Below, piece by piece: positions 49,100 through 58,979 of a DNA stretch of 64,000 nt (positions are counted from its first letter, which is position 1; the number at the start of each line of letters is the position of its first letter). The position numbers were made by a program, and so were the translations under genes. Source of the DNA: Notolepis coatsorum (Eukaryota > Chordata > Actinopteri > Aulopiformes > Paralepididae); assembly GCA_963971535.1 (NCBI GenBank), contig OZ020586.1, forward strand, positions 73,700,949 to 73,764,948, read 5' to 3'. The notes under the pieces were generated by a model that did no database searches, was not told the origin of the DNA, and saw nothing but the letters and a program-made list of their open reading frames with translations.

Positions 49100-51780
49100 C
49101 AGTTCATTAAGACAGTAGGTGAGGTCCACACAGTTCATTAAGACAGTAGGTGAGGTCCACAGTTCATTAAGACAGTAGATGAGGTCCACACAGTTCATTA
49201 AGACAGTAGCTGAGGTCCACACAGTTCATTAAGACAGTAGGTGAGGTCCACAGTTCATTAAGACAGTAGGTGAGGTCCACACAGTTCATTAAGACAGTAG
49301 ATGAGGTCCACAGTTCATTAAGACAGTAGGTGAGGTCCACACAGTTCATTAAGACAGTAGATGAGGTCCACAGTTCATTAAGACAGTAGGTGAGGTCCAC
49401 ACAGTTCATTAAGACAGTAGGTGAGGTCCACACAGTTCATTAAGACAGTAGGTGAGGTCCACACAGTTCATTAAGACAGTAGGTGAGGTCCACACAGTTC
49501 ATTAAGACAGTAGGTGAGGTCCACACAGTTCATTAAGACAGTAGGTGAGGTCCACACAGTTCATTAAGACAGTAGGTGAGGTCCACACAGTTCATTAAGA
49601 CAGTAGGTGAGGTTCACAGTTCATTAACACAGTAGGTAAGGTCCACAGTTCATTAAGACAGTAGGTGAGGTCCACAGTTCATTAAGACAGTAGGTGAGGT
49701 CCACACAGTTCATTAACACAGTAGGTGAGGTCCACACAGTTCATTAAGACAGTAGGTGAGGTCCACACAGTTCATTAAGACAGTAGGTGAGGTCCACACA
49801 GTTCATTAAGACAGTAGGTGAGGTCCACACAGTTCATTAAGACAGTAGGTGAGGTCCACAGTTTATTAGGACAGTAGGTGAGGTCCACAGTTCATTAAGA
49901 CAGTAGGTGAGGTCCACAGTTCATTAAGACAGTAGGTGAGGTCCACAGTTCATTAAGACAGTAGGTGAGGTCCACACAGTTCATTAAGACAGTAGGTGAG
50001 GTCCACACAGTTCATTAAGACAGTAGATGAGGTCCACACAGTTCATTAAGACAGTAGGTGAGGTCCACAGTTCATTAAGACAGTAGGTGAGGTCCACACA
50101 GTTCATTAAGACAGTAGGTGAGGTCCACACAGTTCATTAAGACAGTAGGTGAGGTCCACACAGTTCATTAAGACAGTAGGTGAGGTCCACACAGTTCATT
50201 AAGACAGTAGGTGAGGTCCACAGGTCATTAAGACAGTAGGTGAGGTCCACACAGTTCATTAAGACAGTAGGTGAGGTCCACAGCTTATTAAGACAGTAGG
50301 TGAGGTCCACAGTTCATTAAGACAGTAGGTGAGGTCCACAGTTCATTAAGACAGTAGGTGACGTCTACACAGTTCATTAAGACAGTAGGTGAGGTCCACA
50401 CAGTTCATTAAGACAGTAGGTGAGGTCCACACAGTTCATTAAGACAGTAGGTGAGGTCCACACAGTTCATTAAGACAGTAGGTGAGGTCCACAGTTCATT
50501 AAGACAGTAGGTGAGGTCCACACAGTTCATTAAGACAGTAGGTGAGGTTCACACAGTTCATTAAGACAGTAGGTGAGGTCCACACAGTTCATTAAGACAG
50601 TAGGTGAGGTCCACACAGTTCATTAAGACAGTAGGTGAGGTCCACACAGTTCATTAAGACAGTAGGTGAGGTCCACACAGTTCATTAAGACAGTAGGTGA
50701 GGTCCACACAGTTCATTAAGACAGTAGGTGAGGTCCACAGTTCATTAACACAGTAGATGAGGTCCACAGTTCATTAAGACAGTAGATGAGGTCCACACAG
50801 TTCATTAAGACAGTAGGTGAGGTCCACACAGTTCATTAAGACAGTAGGTGAGGTCCACACAGTTCATTAAGACAGTAGGTGAGGTCCACACAGTTCATTA
50901 AGACAGTAGCTGAGGTCCACAGTTCATTAAGACAGTAGGTGAGGTCCACACAGTTCATTAAGACAGTAGGTGAGGTCCACAGTTCATTAAGACAGTAGGT
51001 GAGGTCCACACAGTTCATTAAGACAGTAGGTGAGGTCCACACAGTTCATTAAGACAGTAGGTGAGGTCCACAGTTCATTAAGACAGTAGGTGAGGTCCAC
51101 AGTTCATTAAGACAGTAGGTGAGGTCCACAGTTCATTAAGACAGTAGGTGAGGTTCACAGTTCGTTAAGACAGTAGGTGAGGTCCACAGTTCATTAAGAC
51201 AGTAGGTGTGGTCCACAGTTCATTAAGACAGTAGGTGAGGTCCACAGTTCATTAAGACAGTAGGTGAGGTCCACACAGTTCATTAAGACAGTAGGTGAGG
51301 TCCACAGTTCATTAAGACAGTAGGTGAGGTCCACAGTTCATTAAGACAGTAGGTGAGGTCCACAGTTCATTAAGACAGTAGGTGAGGTCCACAGTTCATT
51401 AAGACAGTAGGTGAGGTCCACACAGTTCATTATGACAGTAGGTGAGGTCCACAGTTCATTAAGACAGTAGGTGAGGTCCACACGGTTCATTAAGACAGTA
51501 GGTGAGGTCCACACAGTTCATTAAGACAGTAGGTGAGGTCCACACAGTTCATTAAGACAGTAGGTGAGGTCCACACGGTTCATTAAGACAGTAGGTGAGG
51601 TCCACACAGTTCATTAAGACAGTAGGTGAGGTCCACACAGTTCATTAAGACAGTAGGTGAGGTCCACAGTTCATTAAGACAGTAGGTGAGGTCCACACGG
51701 TTCATTAAGACAGTAGGTGAGGTCCACACAGTTCATTAAGACAGTAGGTGAGGTCCACACGGTTCATTAAGACAGTAGGT

Positions 51781-52214
51781 GGGCGTATCCACATTGGCAC
51801 ATGCAAAGGGCCCTTTCTTTCTTTTCTTTGTGACTCATGGTCCTCATAGTCCACTGTGTAACCTGATTCCTGTGTGAGCAGAATAGAATTGGACAGGAAT
51901 AGAACGGCCTGCTTTGTTTTACGATACCTTCTGTCTCTGTCTGTGAAACGCGCCTCTGTTCCCTCCTCCCCGTCTTCCTGTTCTCTCCCGTTACTCTGAC
52001 AAGGTAACAGCAAAAGAAAGTGCTAAAGAGGCAACATGTCATCTTTCTATGACAAGTTCTGGAGTGTGTACAGAACAAAAAAAATCAAGACCCACTTCAA
52101 CACAGCACTCAATTTCACTGCTCTAGCCTCAAATGGTCTGGTGGGACCAGCTTGCTCAGCCATCTAGTGATACTAGATGTATAGCCAGAACCAACAAGAC
52201 GGGATAGTTATTTC
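51781..52214. other. Unique DNA right of the array
   Basis: The array ends at cagtaggt and gives way to gggcgtatccacattgg. No gene is recognised. Open frames that cross the array boundary are artefacts. Confidence 0.5.
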
Positions 52215-52652
52215 ACGCTGAGTATTTAAAGGCAGCTGGGTGACGCAGCGGACTAAGCGCTCGTCACCAACGCGTGAGACACTGGTATCGAATCCAGCTG
52301 TCAGTGTTGCCTCCGGCTTGGCCGGCCGTCATACTGGCTCAATTGGCAGAGTCAGCGGGAGGGAAGCCGGTGGGTGGTAATCTCCTACAGGTCGGTCAGG
52401 GCGCCTGCACAGCGAGGAAGGGAGATGGTGAGGGTAGTGTGAGCCTCCCACACGTTACACCTCACCAATGTATCGGAGGGGACATGCGATAGTATCTATC
52501 AACCCTCCCTAGACCAACCAGTGGGGGGCACATGCGAGCAACGACCAGGAAGGGGAGGGGGGAATTGGCACGACAAAAAATTGGGATGGGAGAAAAACAC
52601 AGAAAAAACAGGAGGAGAAAAAGTGGATAAAAAAAAAGAACGCTGAGTATTT
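52215..52652 (+). mobile_element. tRNA-derived SINE, copy B, with 13-bp target duplication
   Basis: Exact 13-bp repeats acgctgagtattt flank the element at 52215-52227 and 52640-52652. The head has an A-box-like stretch (tgggtgacgcagcgg) and an intact B-box-like ggtatcgaatcc, so the pol III promoter looks more complete than in copy A at 4841. The shared body includes ggccggccgtc, tcaattggc, gcgcctgc, cgaccaggaaggg and aattgggatgggagaaaa-type blocks, and the 3' end is A-rich. The two copies differ at many positions, so the family is not very young. Confidence 0.88.
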
Positions 52653-53560
52653 TTTGCAAACATTGTAAAACAAATACGCAGACACCTCGACCAAGAAACC
52701 AAGAACTAGCTCTGCAGAAAGTTTTTTTTTTTTTTTTTAACCACACAGAGGCAACACCCATGGGAAGGCATCACAATTACATATTATCGCTTTAACATAA
52801 CTAATCCTTTAATTACGAATGTGAATCAGTATTGGCTTTATTTAGAATAAAATACAGCACACCCTGGGTGGAAAGTAACCCAACCAGAGCATGACATAAG
52901 AGCAAAATTGTGACCGTGTGAATATGGTCAATGACTGTACAGGAAATGGTCTTCGTTCATTGTCTGCATGTTGTAGTGTGGATTAAAAAGTTCTCATTTC
53001 AAGACCCAGTTTGCTGCCTGTCTGAAGCTTCCTGGTTTGCTCAGAACCCGGCCAGAACTCCGATCATGGGCCTAAAAGTGAGCTGATGGTTATACATTGA
53101 TTCAACTACGGGCAAGTATTTCATACCACTTAAAGGAACCAACATTATGGGAAAATGCGCTTACGGTCTCCCAGGGTTTTAAGCCAGGCTAGTGGTGCAT
53201 ATCCGCTTCCATTGATTTGTGCTAAGCTAGGCTAGCTTGCATTGATTGATTGATTGATTGAAAACTTTATTAACAGATTGCAGAATGGGTACAATACAGT
53301 ACAGCTCAATACACACAATTGTTAAGGGGTTGCAGACCAGAGAAAGACTTTCGTCTTGTTTACATCAGGGTCCCCCATTTTCAATTCATCAGCCGAATAG
53401 ATTTCTACTGAACACACAGAGAGGAAATTGGTGTCTATCTTCTTGTCTGACTTTGGAGAAGATGGCAAGCACATTTTCTATAATGTTGGCGTGTTCCTTT
53501 AATGTAAATAAAAATCTGAACTATCTGCGTCTCAAATGAGTCTTCATGGTCCCAGCTTTC
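52653..53560. repeat. Intergenic DNA with dispersed repeat fragments
   Basis: About 52960-53130 resembles 60425-60555 (tgcatgttgtagtgtg, then gcttcc, then cagaacccggccagaa) and, inverted, 60190-60250. The stretch 53140-53235 resembles 4420-4560. A (GATT)n run near 53238-53261 leads into aaaactttatta, again a LINE-like tail. A T-run lies near 52721-52738. No gene is recognised. Confidence 0.5.
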
Positions 53561-53819
53561 TGATGGTGGAACACGCTTTTATTTGGCATCAACTGTTGAC
53601 CTTGACCCTCATGACCCCCCATGAGTCCCTGTCCCTACTCCCCACAAACACCTCAAAGGGGTCATGGGTCTCAGAGAGTTAAATCCATCATCTGTTCCCA
53701 TTCTTTGTTCCAACATGTTATTCCAACTCTGACCACTTCTAACACTGAGAAGACCTTCTTTCCAAGTTCCATGGGGGGAGGGGCTTAGCAGTGGGAAGGG
53801 CTGTTCTCTTCAAGCGTCA
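53561..53819 (+). promoter_or_regulatory. Tropomyosin upstream region
   Basis: This stretch has no repeats by eye and leads directly to the TATA box. It holds an E-box of the form CATCTG at 53689-53694 and a GC-box-like ggggggaggggc near 53774. E-boxes are expected for muscle promoters, but one match is weak evidence by itself. Confidence 0.4.
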
Positions 53820-53826
53820 TATAAAT
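53820..53826 (+). promoter_or_regulatory. TATA box of the tropomyosin long-isoform promoter
   Basis: TATAAAT lies 150 bases before the start codon. A start of transcription about 30 bases downstream would give a 5' leader of about 125 bases, which fits the pyrimidine-rich stretch that follows. Confidence 0.65.
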
Positions 53827-53849
53827 GAACTCCCTCTGTCCTTGTCTGA

Positions 53850-53975
53850 GTTTGGTCTCTCCTCTGCTCCTCTCTCTCTCTCTTTCCTCCTCTCCTCCTC
53901 TCCTGCTGAGACTCCTGTGTTCCATCACTCCTTTTATTCTTCTTATCCTCAAGAAGCCACCGACAGACCGTCGCC
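53850..53975 (+). other. Inferred 5' UTR of the tropomyosin transcript
   Basis: Strongly pyrimidine-rich (ctctctctc and tcctcctc runs), ending in gtcgcc directly before ATGG, a very good Kozak context. The start site is inferred from the TATA position. An upstream non-coding exon cannot be excluded. Confidence 0.5.
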
Positions 53976-54089
53976 ATGGAGGCCATCAAGAAGAAGATGC
54001 TGATGCTGAAGCTGGATAAGGAGAACGCTCTGGACCAGGCTGAGCAGGCCGAGACCGACAAGAAGGGTGCTGAGGAGAGGAGCAAGCAG
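53976..54089 (+). CDS. tpm3: Tropomyosin, coding exon 1a (residues 1-38)
   Basis: Tropomyosin is a dimeric coiled coil that lies along actin filaments and, in muscle, works with troponin to control myosin access. This exon encodes residues 1-38, starting [19 protein letters not shown] and ending AEERSKQ, followed by the donor gtgggc at 54090. Its length and phase-0 boundary match vertebrate exon 1a, used by long (284-residue) isoforms. The start has a strong Kozak context and a TATA box 150 bp upstream. MEAI and EERSKQ favour TPM3 over TPM1/2 (MDAI) and TPM4, so the symbol is the best fit, not proven. Odd residues are Leu9 for the usual Gln and Gln21 for the near-invariant Arg. The gene continues at 56811 and beyond the window. 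The tandem array ends 2.2 kb upstream. Confidence 0.95.
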
Positions 54090-54114
54090 GTGGGCCACGG
54101 GTGACCGTGCGGGT

Positions 54115-54313
<199 letters not shown>

Positions 54314-55011
54314 ACAGTAAAGATTTTAAATAACTTTTAGTAAAAAAAGAAAAGAAAAAGTGTTACTAATTGTCGATTCAGTTTCTCTTAAACATATCAT
54401 TTAGCAACTACATAGATTGAAACGGTACGGTGTCCCTAACAATGCGGGGGGGACAAGTTGAAGGTTACGTTCAAGAATAGGTTCTAGCTGTAATGTAATC
54501 CATCTCTCCTGTAAGTCTGTGTCACTGGAGGGGGGAGGGGGAGCGGGGTGTCAACCTAGTAAACTTTCAATTCCGCTTGAGAGAAACTATACTTGCTATT
54601 TGAAACTGTATGAAAAGCCGGAGGGGTCTAGTGTTCAAGGATAAAGTGATGCATCAGTGCCAGGACACCAGGGTGATGCGGCGTTGATCTGAGTGTGTAA
54701 AGATGAGAGCGCATGGAGCGATGGGGACGTCCACAGGGCTTATTTATAGACGCATGCCATTCCAAAAGCCTGATAAATCAGCCCCCCCCCCCCCCCCCCC
54801 TCCCGTTGGTGTGATTGACAGGAAGATTGATGTGACACCATCCAGCGTTCATTTCATTGAGGCAAAATGATGACAAAAAATATTCTGCAACATATTCAAA
54901 CGAAAAGATGAAAAGTGAATGTCAATTTGAGGCGGCAAAAACGAGACTTATTTTCTTTACAAAGACTAGGAATTGTTGTTGTGAATACATTTTCCCCAGC
55001 ACAGACCAAAT
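54314..55011. other. Tropomyosin intron 1, unremarkable part
   Basis: No alternative exon or mobile element is recognised. A run of 19 C lies at 54782-54800. Confidence 0.5.
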
Positions 55012-55258
55012 GTTAACCCTTTCACTGCCACACTACAGAAGGTTAACCCTTTCACTACCACACTACAGACGGTTAACCATCTGTAGTGTGGCAGTGAAAG
55101 GGTTAACCTTCTGTAGTGTGGTAGTGAAAGGGTTAACCTTCTGTAGTGTGGTAGTGAAAGGGTTAACCCCCTTTGTCGTGTGGCAGTGAAAGGGTTAACC
55201 ATCTGTATTGTCACAGTGAAAGGGTTAACCTTCTGTAGTGTGGTAGTGAAAGGGTTAA
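55012..55258. repeat. Inverted 30-bp minisatellite
   Basis: A unit reading ggttaacc, then ttctgtagtgtgg, then tagtgaaag occurs twice in one orientation (55012-55072). It then flips at a palindrome (ctacagacggttaaccatctgtag, axis near 55074) and continues about six times in the other orientation. The two arms can pair into a long stem. The remaining units are a direct tandem array, slightly degenerate at 55165-55190. Confidence 0.9.
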
Positions 55259-55403
55259 TAATAATAATAATAATAATAATGGATTGGATTTATATAGCGC
55301 TCTTCTCTGACTCAGAGCGCTTCACAGAGTCCATTATTCGTTCATACACAGTCATACCGGTGGTGGTAAGCTACAATTGTAGCCAGAGCTGCCCTGAGGT
55401 TAA
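55257..55403 (-). mobile_element. L2-type retroposon 3' fragment with (ATA)n tail
   Basis: An (ATA)n run (55257-55280) is followed by tggatttatatagcgctctt, ctcagagcgcttcacag and ataccggtggtggtaagcta. This is the well-known 3' end of an L2-like fish element read on the minus strand. There is no coding part. Confidence 0.7.
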
Positions 55404-55547
55404 GGGTTGCTAGTGCTGGCCACGCCTCAGGTTCTGGTCTGGAGACATCCACAGTATAATACGTTACTATATATACACTCATTATACTGTGAATTTCTCC
55501 AGTCCTCTCTTGGCAGAGCCTGAGGTGTGACCAGCTATAGCAACCCC
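55404..55547. mobile_element. Imperfect hairpin element (about 60-bp arms)
   Basis: 55404-55460 (gggttgctagtgctgg to cacagtataat) pairs imperfectly with 55481-55547 (attatactgtg to ctatagcaacccct), across a 20-base AT-rich loop. It is probably part of, or inserted next to, the L2-type fragment on its left. Confidence 0.65.
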
Positions 55548-56012
55548 TCCCCCTTGTCCCCACTCAACTCCAACATACACATCAGACCAAAAGAATTAAA
55601 TTTAAACAAAGTGCAGTACAAATTACAGATTGTACCTTTAAACTCTGTCTCAATATAGCTTAGTTATAGTTGCGTATCTAACGCTTCTAAACCAAAATAA
55701 TTTTTTCTTTAGGTAGGCCTACTTGTGAAGTTGCGGTTAAACACTTTCCACACTTCATCTAACCACGAAACGGCTAGTTAGCATTATTTGTTTGTATGAT
55801 TTGTTCAAACCAGTGGGCAGTGCGTGCCATAAGCTAGTTGAACGCTAGCGATGCTAACAGGCTGTTTATAGGGAGGGAACTCTAGACCTTTCTCACTTCA
55901 AGCTCAAACACACTAGTTATTCTCAGGCTACTGGCTACTGTGATTTTGACCTTAGCAGTAGGCCTACTCCTCATTTATGCTATAGCATACTTGCTATGTT
56001 GGTCATGTATAA
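55548..56012. other. Tropomyosin intron 1, no feature seen
   Basis: AT-rich, with no recognised repeat, exon or RNA gene. Confidence 0.45.
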
Positions 56013-56113
56013 CAGTGGTTCTCAAAGTGAGGTCTGTGGATCCCAAGGGGTCCTTGAGGCGCTTCCAGGGGGTCCCCAGTAAAATGGGGTATAGTTTGAT
56101 TTCACTAATATTG

Positions 56114-56239
56114 TAGATGTTTAGTCCAATGAGAGAATAATAATGACTATTCTGATCATAGCTTTCACTGATATATTATTCACTAGATGTTTAGTCCAAT
56201 GAGAGAATAATAATGACTATTCTGATCATAGCTTTCACT
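56114..56239. repeat. Direct duplication, 56-bp copies 70 bp apart
   Basis: The segment starting tagatgtttagtccaatgag and ending atagctttcact occurs at 56114-56169 and again at 56184-56239, apparently identical. It is a recent local duplication inside the hAT relic. Confidence 0.85.
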
Positions 56240-56344
56240 CTCTACACTGTTACCTCCTCACCTACTGTACATACATTATAGACTATGGAATTCTAAATCA
56301 CATCAATGATGCTCTCAGATCGGGGACCCTCACATCAGATTGGG

Positions 56345-56641
56345 GACCCTCAGCATCTAAAAGTCAAGATAGACTGCGCTCACAAATTATAACACTGGGT
56401 GCTGAAATCCCGTCGAGTATAATAGAAAGAAAGCAATACGCTTGGACCAGCACTCTCAGATTTTGGTAGATTTAATCGCAGCCTGAAACAAACATGTTTC
56501 GGAACTGTAATGTTCCTTCTTCAGTGTTGATGGCATTACAGTTCCGAAACATGTTTGTTTCAGGCTGCGATTAAATCTACCAAAATCTGAGAGTGCTGGT
56601 CCAAGCGTATTGCTTTCTTTCTATTATGACCCTCAGCATCT
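56345..56641. mobile_element. Hairpin insertion with perfect 94-bp arms
   Basis: Arms 56419-56512 and 56534-56627 are exact reverse complements around a 21-base loop. The arms plus 60 bases on the left (56359-56418) are bounded by exact 14-bp direct repeats gaccctcagcatct (56345-56358 and 56628-56641), consistent with one insertion of 269 bp. The surrounding hAT relic has similar gaccctca motifs, so the flanking repeat could partly be inherited. The hairpin lies in intron 1 about 170 bases before exon 2. Confidence 0.9.
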
Positions 56642-56810
56642 CACAACAATGCTCTCAGGCTGGGGACCCTGAGACAAACCAAATAGGGGACCTACTGTAT
56701 TATGTGTCAACCTGGGGGTCCTTGACAGGAAACGGTTTGAGAATCAAGCGTGTATGAGACGGTTCCTAAACATGCTAACTATATCTCTGGTCTCCCTTCT
56801 CTGTGTCCAG

Positions 56811-56936
56811 CATGAGGACGAGCTGCTGCAGATGCAGAAGAAGCTGAAGGGGACAGAGGATGAGCTGGACAAGTACTCCGAGGCCCTGAAGGACGCCCAG
56901 GAGAAGCTGGAGGTGGCCGACAAGAAGGCCGCAGAC
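56811..56936 (+). CDS. tpm3: Tropomyosin, coding exon 2b (residues 39-80)
   Basis: The 126-base exon lies between acceptor tctctgtgtccag and donor gtgagt (56937), in phase 0 with exon 1, matching vertebrate tropomyosin exon 2b exactly in length. It encodes [20 protein letters not shown] (residues 41-60) and ends KKAAD, continuing the coiled-coil heptads along actin. MQKK and KKAAD again favour TPM3. The first residue is His39, where vertebrate tropomyosins have Leu at a core d position of the heptad; Val73 and Asp75 are milder changes. No alternative exon 2a was recognised in intron 1. Exon 3, expected to begin AEA-VASLNRRIQ, is not found before 64000, so intron 2 is at least 7.06 kb and the annotated gene is partial. 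Confidence 0.95.
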
Positions 56937-57169
56937 GTGAGTATGAACACAGTGATCGCCTGCGAATGTGGTGGGTGGCCTTCCGTGAATGAAACGAAGT
57001 GGCTTCTTCCTCATTGTCTTCTTCACGCTGGATGGCGGCACGAGGAGGCAGCGTTAAAGGGTCAGCGGTGTCGACCATGCCATCGTTCTCCACAGATACA
57101 GTTCAGAGCATCAACAAGGTGTTGAAAGCAACAATGGTCTGATATATGAACTCATATCAAGGCCAGAAC
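56937..57169. other. Start of tropomyosin intron 2
   Basis: The frame read from exon 2 continues into the intron only by chance. No other feature was recognised before the hAT element. Confidence 0.6.
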
Positions 57170-57694
57170 CAGTGGTGGAATGTAACTAAGTATGTTTTAC
57201 TCAAGTACTGTACTTAAGTACAATTTCGAGCTACTTGTACTTTATGTGAGTATTTTCATTTTAGGGACCTTTATACTTTTACCCCAATTACTTTTCAAGG
57301 GGAATGTTGTACTTTTTACGCCACTACATTTATCTGAACCCAGCAGTTACTAGTTAATTTGAAGAAAATAATTTTGCATAGAAAACATAATATATGCAAA
57401 AAAGATGTATGAAGATTATATACTTTCACATTTGTCAACTTCAAGAGGACGTAATCAGAGCAGCATAACTGGACCACATACCACTTTAACACAACCTTTA
57501 GAGGTCAATGGACACTCACACAAACATCATGTAGAATGTGTACTTTTACTTTAGATACTTAAGTACATTCAAGCAAATACATCTCTACCTTTACTTAAGT
57601 CGAATTTGGACTTTTACTTTTACCAGAGTACTCATGTATCTGAGTATTTCTACTTTTACTTAAGTAAAGGAACTTTGTATTTCTTCCACCACTG
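57170..57694. mobile_element. hAT-like miniature element with perfect 8-bp target duplication
   Basis: The ends are CAGTGGTGGAA (57170) and TTCCACCACTG (57694), flanked by exact 8-bp repeats gccagaac (57162-57169 and 57695-57702), as expected for hAT transposition. The subterminal regions are rich in acttaagtac and cttttac motifs. It is non-coding. Truncated or decayed relatives lie at 58304-58765 and 60600-60941. Confidence 0.9.
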
Positions 57695-57735
57695 GCCAGA
57701 ACACAAAAATTAAAGAACAATAATAATAATTTACT

Positions 57736-58303
57736 TTAAAGGAGCACTCCACTAAATAAATAAAACTGATTTATTACGCTGATAATAGTCACAAAAACGC
57801 AGTGAAACGCTCACACTGTCCAGCCCAGAATTAGTTTTACCTTTCTCCTCGACCAAAGGCTGCCTTTCTGTCATCTTCTACAAGTTAAGACGTTTCTAAA
57901 TAACTGGAGAAACGTGCCGTGGCTCCTCCTCCCTCTCAACACCAGCTGAAACTAATGTTTGGGCTCGAGGGAGAGGGGGCGAAGTGCACCGCTGTGAAGG
58001 AAGGGGGCGCTGCATTTTTATGCAGCGCACAGTAATCCTTTTATGTCGATTATCTCATTTTCGTGATCGTGTGAAGACAACATCATTTGATTAATAGAGC
58101 AGCCCAAGGTCTTGATATCTTTCATTTCCATCATTTCACTGGGCTTCATTCATTACTCCCTGGAATACTGTTTTGTACATCATAATGACATCATCAGACA
58201 TAAATCTTTAACCCAATAACTCTCAAACCACATGAATGTGTGTACAAGAGAGTTTATAGTTTTGAGATATGTGTGAGATTATGAGCATGATAGGAGCATT
58301 TAA
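57736..58303. mobile_element. TTAA-flanked miniature element, copy 3 (diverged)
   Basis: It starts TTAAAGGAGCACTCC and ends aggagcatTTAA. Internal stretches such as cacacatatctcaaaac, acacattcatg and gatgtcat match, in the expected orientation, the subterminal parts of 1700-2637. It is the most decayed of the three copies. Confidence 0.65.
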
Positions 58304-58979
58304 GTGGGCTACTTAACTCCAAGTACTACCGGTATAAAGTTTTATGGAACTTATTTTATTATTATAATTTTTTAATCATTTAAGGGAACTTTGTACTTTA
58401 CTCAATTACCTTTGAGTAGAGATATCCTAGTATTTATTGTATTTTATTCTGCCTGTTAGCTACTGGTTACTTTGAAGAATTTTCTTTTTTATACAATGTT
58501 GCTCATGAAAAAATGTGTTTTAAAGTTCAAGCTGAAAAGAAAGGTTCAAGTTCAAGCTGCTGACTTTAAGAAGAACTATACTCAGAGGAGCCACCAACCA
58601 CTTTAACACACCATCTAGAGGTCAACACATTGAGGAGTAGACTAGTACATTAAGTACTTCATTCATTATTATAATTTTTCATACATTTTAAGAAACTTTA
58701 AATGAGGGTATTTGTACTTTTACTTTAAGTAAGGAAATAGTGTACAATTTCCAACACAGTGACTGACTACTATAGTCAGGTTCAGTTGGAGAATTAAAAT
58801 GATTTAAAATGCTTTGCCTTATTTACAGCAGAGATATTCCAGGTTTATTTAGCTAATGTGCCTTCCGTCTTTGTCTTTGCCTGTTGTCTTTTTCTGGAGG
58901 ATCATGTGTGGTCATCGTCCCTTCCTAACTCACTCACTTACAGTGTTGGACTTTCCTGGTCATCCATCAGACCTGCGAC
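58304..58979. repeat. Decayed hAT-like miniature element and spacer
   Basis: Up to about 58765 there are acttttactttaagta and taccggt motifs related to 57170-57694, without clear ends. From 58766 to 58979 nothing is recognised. Confidence 0.45.

Larger units (their letters stand above)
8281..51780. repeat. 43.5-kb interrupted tandem array of a 29/31-bp unit
   Basis: The unit is ggtccacacag followed by ttcattaagacagtaggtga (31 bp). A short form with ggtccacag is 29 bp. Both forms are intermingled along the whole array. After removing four insertions (about 3.26 kb), roughly 40.2 kb of array remains, about 1,340 units by arithmetic. Common variants are gttaattaag, gtagatgag, gtaagtgag, gtagctgag, cattaggac, gtacacac and cacggttc. 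These recur in fixed patterns that reveal multi-kb copying. Where 29- and 31-bp units alternate, the minus strand stays open in a 60-bp frame encoding WTSPTVLMNCVDLTYCLNEL over and over. Two units of the same length in a row shift the frame, so none of this is coding. The consensus has no CpG. The array ends 2.0 kb before a TATA box. Confidence 0.98.
56013..56748. mobile_element. Decayed hAT-type element (CAGTGGTTCTCAAA)
   Basis: It begins CAGTGGTTCTCAAAGTG, the common end of Charlie-like hAT elements, and ends with the degraded complement ggtttgagaatcaag. The possible 8-bp flanks (atgtataa and gtgtatga) agree at 6 of 8 positions. The interior repeats ggggaccctca-type motifs and contains a 70-bp-period duplication and a hairpin insertion. 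No transposase frame remains. Confidence 0.6.

Noticed and set aside
8766-51042. Dozens of minus-strand open frames with the repeat WTSPTVLMNCVDLTYCLNEL
   Set aside because: They exist only where 29- and 31-bp units alternate (60 bp, a multiple of three) and end wherever two equal units meet. There is no start signal, splice structure or composition of a real protein.
8281-51780. CRISPR-like array
   Set aside because: The repeats are directly adjacent with no unique spacers, there are no cas genes, and the genome is eukaryotic.
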